Source of the DNA: Byssochlamys sp. IMV 00236
Taxonomy: Eukaryota; Ascomycota; Eurotiomycetes; Eurotiales; Thermoascaceae
DNA length: 37,467 nucleotides
NCBI GenBank assembly: GCA_001931875.2
Contig: MSJH02000835.1
Span: 66,541-104,007, forward strand
Reading direction: 5' to 3'
Of this stretch, positions 1-9,764 are shown piece after piece. The position numbers and the translations under genes are program-made. The notes beneath the pieces were generated by a model. It did not search any database. It was not told the DNA's origin and saw nothing but the letters and a program-made list of their open reading frames with translations. Position 1 is the stretch's first letter, and every line of letters begins with the position of its first letter.

Positions 1-1097
1 GTAGCCAGATAAATCAGTTCAGCTTAGCTCCTAGATAGTTTCTTAATTAAGTATCTTTATTAGCTCTAAGATAATATTAATATATTTTATTCTCCTATAT
101 AGAAGCTCTAGTAATATTACTAGTATAATAATCCGCCTATAGAGTTTAAGCTATAAGATATCTCTATTTTTATATATATATCCAATAATTTAATTAGTAT
201 TTATATCTACTAATCTATTATCTCAGGAATTATATTATATTTTATATAGTATTTTATTTCGGATTATAAAAAACAGACAGTATTTCTGCTTTAATATATA
301 TAAGGTATAGATAAGAATGCTGTTTATATAACTGCTATTAAGCTCTAGATCTAGTCTAATAATACCTTTACCTTTATTTTCGCCTAGAGTATTATTTATA
401 TAATTATATTTATATTATTACTTTTTATTATTAGTAAAGTCTCTATACTTAATAAACTAGGACTTATTATTATATATATTCTTATATACTTCTAAATCTG
501 CTATTTAACTAATAAATAGAATAAATATTACTAAGACTGCTATACCTACAAAGCTATTAAAATCTTTCTTCTTTTTATCTTATTTTTATAGACTAGAGTT
601 AATTTTATTTTAATTTAATAAAGTATAGACGCCTTTTAGTAGGCGCTATTAGTTAGAGACTTTTTCCTTAAGGCAATAGCAATCTATAAAATTATATTTA
701 AATATATAATAACATCCGCATTTGCCTTTAAAATATAATTTCTTATTATATATCTTATAAGCAAAATTTAGAAGATCTTTACTTAATAGCGGGCCCTTTA
801 ATAGTCTATTAAATTGCTAAGTCTTCTAAGCTAGAGCCTTATTTATAAATATAGCTAAAACTGCTTAAATACTCTTATAAGATTTAGCTTAATTAATAGC
901 CTTAAAGCTAAATTGCTAGAATTCCTCTATTATTATGTTTATTAGGGGCTTAATTTACTTAGACTACTAGATATAGTAAGAGTTAGTCTATACTGATAAT
1001 TCGGATTTAAGCTATTTAAAGCATTAGTATTGCTGCACTAAAGGGCGAGAGAATTAAGCCTATATTATTTAATTTTATTATATAATCTCTAAATTCT
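1..1097 (-). mobile_element. RIP-like retrotransposon relic, gag end, minus strand (runs off the left edge)
   Basis: This is AT-rich sequence with stops in every frame. On the minus strand, 679-720 encodes a recognisable zinc-knuckle relic of the C-x2-C-x4-H-x4-C type found in retroelement gag proteins. The first and last cysteines are kept, while the second cysteine and the histidine both read tyrosine. Each change needs one transition (TGT to TAT, CAT to TAT), which is what RIP produces. The flanking minus-strand reading continues through basic residues, as expected for gag. Pol would lie beyond position 1, so I cannot assign the superfamily. The element appears to end near the TIR-like sequence at 1099. 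Confidence 0.5.
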
Positions 1098-1098
1098 A

Positions 1099-1118
1099 AC
1101 GTATTTCCCTGCCGACTC
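1099..1118 (+). repeat. Short TIR-like end, related to the 6577-7014 element
   Basis: After a TA dinucleotide (1097-1098), the sequence acgtatttccctgccgact matches the terminus of the 6577-7014 inverted-repeat element apart from one internal base, and then diverges. I see no matching right terminus before 6574. It may be the end of a related DNA element cut short or mutated beyond recognition, or the scar of one. It also marks the change from minus-strand gag relic to plus-strand gypsy relic. Confidence 0.4.
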
Positions 1119-1119
1119 T

Positions 1120-4100
1120 TAAGGAGTAAAAAAAAGATAAAGTAAGATTAAAAGATTATATAAAAAAAATTATAAAAAGTAATTAAATAGGAGTAAAAAT
1201 TTCCCTTAATTAAAATAAACCAATTTGGCAATTATTAGCCTCTAAATATACCTGAGAAAATAAGAGTAATTAAAAAAGAAATAAAGAATATACCTAAGTA
1301 GAGTAAAAATAAAAAGGTTATTAAAATAAAAGAGAGACAGAAGTTAAAGAGGTTTAAAGTTATAAATAAGCTAAAGGAGACTACTAATATAATAGGGGTT
1401 ATAAATTAGATATTAAATACTAGAGTCTAGATATTAATCTAGGACCTTATTAGTCTATCTCTTAATCTATATAAAGCCTTATTTACCTTACAACCTTAGC
1501 AGGTAATAACTAAGATAATATTTTATAACACTAAAGGAGTATAGTTTAATGCTTTAGTATTAAATATAGAGTATATAGTAAATAGTGCGGATTAGTGCAT
1601 TTATATATTCTTATAACTTAAGCCTTTTAATAAAAATAAGGTACTATATATAGCTATAACTTTAAAGTTATTAATTAGAATTAATAATTATAAGAAAGTA
1701 TAAAATATTATAGTAAATAGTAGAGCCGAAATTAATATAATATATAGAGATATAGCGAATTATTACAAACTTATTATAAGCTAAAAATTTAAAGATAATA
1801 TAATATTAGTAAATAGTAGCCAGACCTCTTTTATAAAACTTTATAAAAAGATACCTATATAGGTAAGATTTTTTTTATTATAAAGTCCCCTTTTTTATAA
1901 TAAATAATAAGATTAATTATAATTATATTCTAGGACAGCCTTTTAAATATTAAGTATATTTATAATATATTGCTTTATTAGATAAAATAGTAAAGAATAT
2001 AATTTATTTTATAAACCGAAAGAATTAAGCTATTATTTAAGTATTCTTAATATAATCTAAGAAATAAGTTAAGAGAAAAAGTATTATAAGACCTTTTATT
2101 AAAAGCGTAAGAGTTATTAAATTAAAGTTAAGAAGGAATAATAGATATTAAATTAAAAAGGGAGAAGACTTATAGAAAGTATATTTAATAATATTAATCT
2201 TAAATTAAGCAGGAGAATTAAAAGTAAAGGTATAGAGGTATTTAAACCTACTAAATTATAAGAAGAAAAGGGAAATTTATAAAAATATAAGCTATTTAAA
2301 AGATGCGATCTTTTTATTATAAGAATAAAATATGCTATTAATACCTAGTATAAAAAAAAGTATAAGAAAGTTTATCTAGTAAATATAGTAAATAGACTTA
2401 TAATAGTGTTAGGAGAATTATTAGGATAAAAAGAGATTATCTAGGAGTATTATTATATAAATTTTTAAGGGAGTATAAAAAAGATATAGGGAGAATTTAC
2501 CAATTATATTTAGCTAAAAATATTAGATATAAAGAGAGAAATAAGGCTAACCCTAGAATACTTAAAAAATCTTATTATAGAGGAAGACTTATAGCTAAAA
2601 AAGAAAAAATTATTAATAAAAGTGCTTTTTACTAAAAAAAGCCGCTCTTATATAGATTTTTAAAAAGATTAGATAAATACACTTAGAAGTTATACCTCTA
2701 GTTATTATCTAAATTATATAGCATAAATTATAGTAAGTAAAAAGCTTTTTAATACTAAAGGTATTTTATAGTATAGTATAAGTAATAGTAAAAAAAAGAA
2801 TAAAGGCTAGAATTCTTAAATAAAGTTAGGGGCCCTATAAGAACCTATAGTTTCTTATAAAAAAAATAGTAAATATTAATTAATTAATGCAGTAATAGAA
2901 GTTAACTAGGTAATAATATAAGATACTAATTTGCCCCCCTTAGCTAATAAATTCTTAAAGAAGTTTAGCGGGATATTAGTATCTATATTAATAGATTTAT
3001 TCTCTAGGTTAATTAATTAAAATTAGCGGAAGAATTATGTAACTTAATGGGTTTTTATATGCTTAAGATTAGTTTAGTTTATTAAGCTAGACTATTGCAA
3101 AGATAGATTAATATAGTATTAAAATTTATGCGCGGGGTTATAAAGGTGCTTATAAATAATATCCTTAATATTTATAATATATTTTTAGATAATACTCTAA
3201 TATAAGAACCTAAAATTAATTATAAAGAAGAGGAAGTACTGCTTAAGATTAAGAGATTTATATTTAAATATATTTAAAATATTAATAAGGTACTATATAG
3301 TTTTAAACTTATTAGTCTAATTATTACTAAAAAAAAGTTATAATTTATAGTTTTAAGGATTAAAATAGTAGGATATATATATAATATAAAAGGGAAATAC
3401 CTAGAATCTATAAAAGTAGTTAAGATCTTAAAATAGCTACCTTATTAAAACTTATAGGAAATAAGAGAGTTTCTAAAGGTTATAGCCTATTATTAGATAT
3501 AGATTAAAGGATATATTATTAAAGCTGAGCTAATATACTTAATATTAAGAAAAGGATAAGACTTCCTTTAGGGACTAGAATAATAAGATTTAATAAATAC
3601 TTTAAAAGTAGCCTTAATAATAGCTTTAGCATTTAAGTTAATTAACTATAAAAAAAAAGAATAATTATTAATATAAGCGGGGAGGCAATATAATAAATGA
3701 AAGTTAGAATATAGGGTAATACTAAAGGCTCTTTACAAATTTAAAGTATATCTATATAATATATACTTTTAGCTAAAAGTAGATATAAAGATTTTAATTA
3801 TATAATTAAATAAGATAGTTATAGATCTTTTTAAATTAATAATTACTTAGTAAATTATTTAGATTTAGCTATTTAACTTTAATATTATCTATATAGCGGG
3901 AAGAAAGAATTTAGTTATAGATAAATTATTTTAAAAGCTAGTAATAAAATAAAACTGGGGAAAAGTTAAAAATAATAATTTAAAGAAATTCCTAGACCTG
4001 CAATTTTATACAGTCTATTATACTAATATATAAGAAGTAGAATTAAATAATATCTCTTAGCTAATACTTATATTATATTAGTTAGAAAAATCTTTACTAA

Positions 4101-5600
4101 TTATAGAATAACTATAAACTATAATAAAATTAAATAATATAAATAGGGGATAATATATTAAGTTTAAGAAAGAGGCTATAAAATATATAATATAGGATAG
4201 TATTCTTTTTTAGAAAGTATAGTAAAACTAGCTTTATTATATAATTATTAATAATAATAAAAAGTAAAAAAAGATCCTTATTACCCTTTACGAAGAATAT
4301 AAATATTAAAAATATAAAGTAATGTATAGAAAAGTGGCTGATTAATATTAATAAAAAGGCTTATATAAGTATATTGCTAGATAAATAAAGATATATAATA
4401 AATATTATAAAGCAGACAAAGAATATATAAAAAAAGCTTTATAGTTAATATTTATTTTACTAGGGTAATTAAAGCTATATTTAGATATTTATAAGATTAT
4501 ACTACCTAGTAAAAGAAAAACTTATATTATTATATTTTAAGATAACTTTAATTAGATTAGATATAAAGCGCTTAATAGCCTTATTTTAGAAGCTATTACT
4601 AAGTTTTTATAAAAAAAATTAAATTTATTACTAGAAAGTAATAGAGACTCTTATTAATAATAAAAGGCTAGAAAATAAAGCCGTAATTAATATATTAATA
4701 TAAAAATATAAGATTAACTATATTAAGATTATATTATATAACCTATAAGTAAATAAAGCAGTTAAAGTTATATATAAGTCCTTTATATATAATATTAGAA
4801 AACTTATAAAAAAAATAGGGATAAATTAAATAGACTACCTGCTAATAATAATTTAAGCAGATAAAAATATAATTAAGATCTTTATAAGTTTAACACTATT
4901 TAAAACAATTATAGGATATAATATAGTATTACTAATTAAACTAAAAATACCTATTTAAAAGATATTAGTATAGGATAAAGTTAGGACTATAAAAGACTTT
5001 CTACTCCTTTATATAAGGCAAATAGAGCTTAAAGATTAAGATATAAAGGAGGCCCGGCTTTATATTTAATATATAAAAGAAGCTAGCAAGGAAGTCTTTA
5101 ATAATAAAAAGCAACTTTATAAAAAATAACTAATTAAAAGATAACTTATTCTACTCTATAATATAAAGCTTAAAATATTTTATTTTACTAAACTAGTATA
5201 TTGCTAGCTTAAGCTATATTAAATTAAAGAAGTCCTTTAAAAAGATTCTTATAAGCTTAAAAAGTTAAATAATATAGCTTTTAGGGACCTAATTTATAAA
5301 AATTACTTAAAAGGCTATTATTTATAAGATAATTAAAGGGGTATACTAGTAATAAATAATAATATAAAACCTAAGTAAAAGAATTAGTAAATAAGTAAAG
5401 ATAAAGATAATATAAACTAAATATTATTTAAATTAATATAGGCAGTTATAGTTATAATACCCTCCTTTTAAAAATATTAGCTTAAAAGAAAGGGAAGTAG
5501 AAGGCTGGCAATAAAGTAAGTCTAATATTAGATAAAGATTTAGCTCTAAGAGAAGAAGAGAGAATAAACTAAAAATAAGAGCATCTAAATTTTTAGAAGA
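1120..5600 (+). mobile_element. Ty3/gypsy LTR retrotransposon relic (gag-pol), RIP-like degraded
   Basis: No frame is open, but reading through the stops gives pol domains in Ty3/gypsy order. An aspartic protease relic lies near 1700-1770 (NSRAEIN where the family has DSGAEVN). Reverse transcriptase lies around 3120-3450 (IYNIFLDNTLI for the catalytic FLDD region, then INYKEEEVL and KIVGY). RNase H runs roughly 3690-3960. Integrase runs about 4250-5000, with LENKAVINILI and a Y-N-L-x-V-N-K-A stretch in place of ENKDVV and YNPQANG. The pol tail reaches about 5340. Most disrupted codons are tryptophan, glutamine or glycine codons changed by C-to-T or G-to-A. The exact ends and LTRs cannot be placed by eye. 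Confidence 0.8.
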
Positions 5601-6574
5601 GAAAAGAGCTTAAAAATAAGTAAAGTAGAAGAGTATATGTAATATATTAGAAAAATAAGGCTAAACTCTTCTAATTACTAAAAACAGAAGATATTAGATA
5701 AAGAATATAAAACAATAATAAAGAAACCTTACTTTATATTAAAAACCTTACTTCTTTACCTATAAATACTACTTAAAAACTCGAGACTAATTATTTTATA
5801 CCCCCTTTTTTTATATTAAATATTGCTAAATTAAAACTACTGCACGCTTATATAAATTAAAAATAAAAGAAAACGCCCTTTAAGTTAGAAATATTATCCT
5901 GTAAAAATAGTTACTAAAGTTTAAAATAAATATTTATATAACTATAAGATTTATAATCTTGTAAAAAAAGCAATTACCGCGATAGAGAATAGGCTAAAAA
6001 AGGTTAAATTTGCGGTAGAAGTAGCAGTTATTATTACAAAATTTTAAATTAAATAAAATAAGGCCGCGGCGAATTACTGTAAGTTCTTAATATAATAAAA
6101 ACTTTTAGAAAAAGCATAAGTAAAGAAAAAGAAAGCTATTAAAAAACTAGAAGAGTTAGTAAAAAGAGTAAAAAATAATAAGATTTATATAAATAAGGGT
6201 TACTTGCTGGCAGTAAAAGCATAGAGAAAATAAATAATTAATTAGCTAATAATATTAGCTAAAAGATCTTATTAAACCTTAATAGTAATTAAGGAGATTA
6301 TAAAATAAATTAAAGAGTAAAGAGCAGCAGCTATCTATTTAATATAAGTTTAAATAAATAGATTATTAAATATTAGAAAGCCTAATATATAATTAGAAAA
6401 GAACTTACTGCTGACAGATATTAAAAGGGTAAAGAATTTATTAAAAAGGATAATAAATAGAAGTAAATAGTTTCTATTTAAAGTAATAAAAGCAGAATTT
6501 TAATTAATCAGTATATAGATTAAAGAGGACTTTTTTTTAAAAAAGATTCTAGAGCATAAAGCAGAAAAGATAAT
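5601..6574. other. AT-rich degraded sequence, no identifiable gene
   Basis: This stretch has the same TpA-rich, CpA/TpG-poor texture as the gypsy relic before it. It contains lysine-rich, coiled-coil-like readings on the plus strand between stops. I recognise no conserved domain. It may be the 3' part of the gypsy element, including a degraded LTR, or another relic. Confidence 0.5.
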
Positions 6575-6576
6575 TA

Positions 6577-7014
6577 ACGTATTTCCCGGCCGACCTGGCC
6601 ACCCGGGCGACTTGGCTAGTGCCGTATTACATACAAAATAGCCGTTTTTTAAACCTAGATATCTCAACAACCACAGATCTAACACGTATAATATTTGAGA
6701 AATAGCTTTTTAGGATAGTCCTTATATATATAGTAAAATCTTAGACTCTAAAAACTATTTTTTTCGCGATGTAATATGAATAGGTAGTGTAATTTTGGTA
6801 TTTATATCATTTAGAAGATACCTAGAGAATAAATAAGTTTAAATAATTAAAATTCAGCCTATATATTTTGAATATTATAAACTTTATATATATCCTCTTT
6901 GATAATCTTTAGATACGTGGTTGTTGAGATATCCAGGTTTAAAAAACGGCTATTTTGTATGTAATACGGCACTGGCCAAGTCGCCCGGGTGGCCAGGTCG
7001 GCTGGGAAATACGT
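6577..7014. mobile_element. 438-bp non-autonomous TIR element (MITE-like) with TA flanks
   Basis: The element has 98-bp terminal inverted repeats (6577-6674 and 6917-7014) that differ at three positions, all transitions. Both termini read ACGTATTTCCC inward. A TA dinucleotide flanks each side (6575-6576 and 7015-7016), as expected for a TA target duplication of the Tc1/mariner/pogo superfamily. An ACGTA terminus followed by GGCC-rich sequence resembles fungal Fot1/Tan1-type elements, but that assignment is inference. The 242-bp interior is AT-rich and encodes nothing, so the element would need a transposase in trans. It sits exactly at the border between the AT-rich block and the gene island. 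Confidence 0.85.
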
Positions 7015-7069
7015 TATCTATGTAGTACCATAAGGTAAGGTATGCTCTCATCAGCATCAGATCAGCTTT

Positions 7070-7140
7070 CCCCCCCCCACTGCCCTGCCCTGCCCTGCCC
7101 TGCCCTGCTTTGCCTCTGCTCTCCTCTGCTCTGCTCAGCT
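7070..7140. repeat. C9 run followed by a (TGCCC)n pentanucleotide microsatellite
   Basis: A run of nine C (7070-7078) is followed by five perfect TGCCC units (7081-7105). Degenerate pentamers such as TGCTT, TGCCT, CTGCT and CTCCT continue to about 7140. The tract is strongly strand-asymmetric (pyrimidine-rich on the plus strand) and lies 56 bp inside the island from the TIR element. Confidence 0.85.
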
Positions 7141-8135
7141 CAGCAGTTCAATAATGGGGGAAGTGAGGGGAGTGACGAGAATGAAGGATTCGCCTTTACT
7201 CACCCGCGCAGGCTATGATTATTCTACCAGTAGAAATAAGAAGCAAGACGGCTGATGAAGATCCGTCGCGGGTCTGGGTCTGGTCTGGACTCTGACCATG
7301 CGCATGCATGATTTCATCTCTGGTACTCTACTGCCGTAGTTGAACTCGTCCTCATTCTTCTCTCTAGCGATGGATCTGGTCTGGTAGTCGGTCGGAACCG
7401 CATTGTGGGGTCCTTTTTTGGGTTCTTTTTTTTCTCTCTGACCGCACGCACTGACATACAAGTAGTATGGTATGTGCATATGGTACATAGCGAGATAACC
7501 ATAGCGAAGTAGAGTACGTAGTAACGAAACAATCATTATTGTTTTCGGGGTTCCAGTCTAATTATTGATTATTAGTCCACTTCGGTTTGTTCTAACTAGA
7601 GTACGACACACCCGTCATTCGAACCCTGCCGTAGGGCCTCAAGCCACGAGGAATAATGCTCTCTCTCTCCTGGGACTCGAGAATCGTGCAACAACGTTTC
7701 ACGGGGACTGCATCAAGGTGACGCTTCTGTTGGAGCTCCTGATAAGACAATGACCAGGGTGGGGATCCAGCCACTGACCAGAATCAGAAACAAAAGTGAT
7801 CAAATGCTGCAGATCTCTGTCGAATGCAAGAAAGACGGTAATTAACTCTCATGCAATGGGTATTATCGTTACATTATTATTATTGTCCCGCCCGCACCAG
7901 GTACTAGGTAGAGTCTAGAGTATGCGTCCACGTGCCACTACTACTAACTAACCCCATATTTAATATTATTCTACAGCACTCGTGTATATACCCAGACTCA
8001 ACGGACGGGAGGCATCATCTGATAACAATATTAAATGGCACCAGGTTGTACTTGTACATGTACAATCCACACGCTCATCGACTCGAACAGAGACCGAGGT
8101 GCGGCAAATGGAAGTCTGGCATACAGGGACTGATT

Positions 8136-8161
8136 GGTGATCCCGGATGCCCGGGATCACC
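8136..8161. repeat. Perfect 11-bp hairpin with a 4-nt loop
   Basis: The arm ggtgatcccgg (8136-8146) pairs with ccgggatcacc (8151-8161) around the loop ATGC. The stem is GC-rich and stable. It lies about 580 bp beyond the cox16 stop and is not tied to any gene I can see. Its function is unknown. Confidence 0.6.
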
Positions 8162-8738
8162 GCCCTAAAACTGCTGACACATAATAATAACAAGAACGGG
8201 TCCTAAATATAGATACAACGTATGCTCTTGCTATTATATGGTATAATGTGCGCAAACTGCTGGCAGCGCGATGAGCAGAGGTTGTGGTTGCTATACCGTT
8301 GGGGTGAGCGGAGAGTATAATATCATCCTGGAGAGTGCACTGGCTGACGAACAGGCCTTCGCGCCCATGTCATCAAAAATCTCCCGTATTGTGTATGTAG
8401 TATGGCCAGGCCCAAGAGGCGAACGAGACTACCGGAACCAGCTCGGCTTCCTCGGGGACTCTCAGGCGCTCACCTAAGCTTCAGATCGAAAGCTCAGGCT
8501 GACTGCCAATGGAACGATCCAATAAACGGTGTCACCGTCGATGCGACGCCGAAATTATCCTCTCCACGTTGGCACATGGAGTCCTTCCGATGCAGTCTTT
8601 CGCAACGGTCTGCGCAACGCGGGAATAGCTTCGTTTTCGAAGGACTCGCCAACTAATCGACCTAGTATAACGATCGTGCAACGGAGCCATCATTTCCTCA
8701 CAAAACGGATGCGAGGGAAAATCAAGCCTAGTTTCCGT

Positions 8739-9223
8739 TTATAGTCTTCCATCCGGCTCGCCCTTGAATCTCTGAACGCGTTTTTGTTCCCAATCATCCA
8801 GGTCTTTGGCCATCAGTCTCTGTGGTGGGATAATCATGTCAGCGCACCGGCCTCCCTCTCAATGGACATGTAGGCCTGAAAGCGGCAGCATCTTACATAG
8901 TACTCTTCTCTTTCACTGCCAACAACTCTCCTCCGCGGGTTCCGCTTAATTCCTTCTGCTTCGCCGTCCGGGCCCTTCAATCCGAGCTCCATGGCTTCCT
9001 CCTGGCTGAGTTGCTGGACTTTACGGTCGTATCGCTCATATCTCAGTGCAGTCGCCGGCGTGAGAGCAAATGAGGCTGCTACCATAACCGAAATAAATGG
9101 CAGGCCAAAAAGGACGAATGGGTGTTTGGGTAATTTCGACCGGTAAAGGGCACCGAGGCGTTCGCCTAGAGAAGACGACGCCGTGGTCGTACGACGGAAC
9201 CTTTTAGACTGGAAAGCCGGCAT
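8739..9223 (-). CDS. cox16: Cytochrome c oxidase assembly protein Cox16
   Basis: Two exons encode 135 residues: 9223-8897 and 8819-8739, with a 77-bp intron (8896-8820) of GTAAGA start, GCTGAC branch site and CACAG end. The intron is phase 0, between EEYY and RLMAKDL. Cox16 is a small inner-membrane protein facing the intermembrane space that helps assemble cytochrome oxidase, acting around Cox1 and Cox2. Visible features are a basic Ser/Thr-rich N-terminus, one membrane segment at about residues 35-57 (after KHPF), the family signature RYERYDRKVQQL directly after it, and a charged tail including KRNPRRRV and DLDDWEQKRV. Length is normal for fungal Cox16. Reading straight through the intron gives a wrong 129-residue product. 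The gene is divergent from nic96. Confidence 0.93.
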
Positions 9224-9764
9224 TGTTGGCTCGGAACCTCAAAAGGCTGCCTCGTAGGACCGTGGGATATCCGTGTATATCGAACTCTCAGAAGTTAATT
9301 GAATGCTCTGCTGGTGCGGACAATGAAATGCGCGGAACCAGTCAAAAGATATAAAGAGTACTTACGGGTAACTAAGTAGCTCGGAACATTGTTCATCCGT
9401 CCAACACAGCAAACAATCATGCTGGATCGGTTTCCCAAGCTTTAAACATAAGAACGAATTGCCTGCTAGGGATGTCTGCAAGCTGGTAGAAGATCAGCTT
9501 CGACTGTCTTTAAGCGGACGATCAGATCAGAGGTGAGCGATTTCTCGTGGCCTTTCAGCTATCCTGCGAGTCTAAGTTGACTTTTTTCCCCTGCCTTTTA
9601 ATCAGGATCCACGTAGCTATCCTACGCTTCTCTGGAATCCTCATACGCATTGCGGTCAGCGCATCCAGGCTCAATAGCGCGATATAATCGCAAGCGCTTC
9701 GCGGCCGCAAGCTCATCTTCAATCTTCTGGCTACTAACGCGCAACCGTACGTGCCTAGTCGACA
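9224..9764. promoter_or_regulatory. Divergent intergenic region shared by cox16 and nic96
   Basis: These 541 bp separate the start codons of two housekeeping genes on opposite strands and must carry both promoters and leaders. I see no clear TATA box in the right position for either gene. The nic96 side contains a likely leader intron (9533-9605). A co-regulated bidirectional promoter is possible but not shown. Confidence 0.6.
9533..9605 (+). other. Probable 5'-UTR intron of nic96
   Basis: The 73-bp stretch starts GTGAGC and ends with a pyrimidine-rich tract (ttttttcccctgcctttt) followed by AATCAG, with a TTGAC branch-like site just before the tract. It lies 159 bp upstream of the nic96 ATG and interrupts no coding frame, so it would be a leader intron. 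Read from splice consensus only. Confidence 0.5.

Larger units (their letters stand above)
7017..8738. other. About 1.7 kb without a recognisable gene, at the left edge of the island
   Basis: Base composition is ordinary here, unlike the AT-rich block beside it. Only short ORFs (up to about 105 codons) occur, on both strands and overlapping; none resembles a known protein or has plausible exon structure. I found no tRNA: the few GTTCGA-like B-box candidates lack matching T-stems. The stretch holds a C9 run, a pentanucleotide repeat and one strong hairpin, listed separately. The last part (about 8500-8738) is probably the cox16 3' UTR and downstream sequence. Confidence 0.6.

Noticed and set aside
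6500..6685. 61-codon minus-strand ORF
   Set aside because: It covers the left inverted repeat of the TIR element; the frame is an accident of the GC-rich terminus.
7219..7536. 105-codon minus-strand ORF and overlapping 72-codon ORF
   Set aside because: No recognisable family, overlapping frames with similar length, and composition typical of chance ORFs in non-coding DNA.
7610..7640. Minus-strand GGGTTCGAAT resembling a tRNA B box
   Set aside because: The flanking bases do not form a T-stem and there is no A box or acceptor stem at the right distance.
7565..8744. Several 60-84 codon ORFs on both strands (for example 8271-8477, 8402-8656)
   Set aside because: They overlap each other, match no family I know, and the last ones lie over the cox16 3' end.
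8839..8894. Unspliced C-terminus of cox16 (VRCCRFQAYMSIER...)
   Set aside because: It is intron sequence; the spliced tail RLMAKDLDDWEQKRV.. fits the family.
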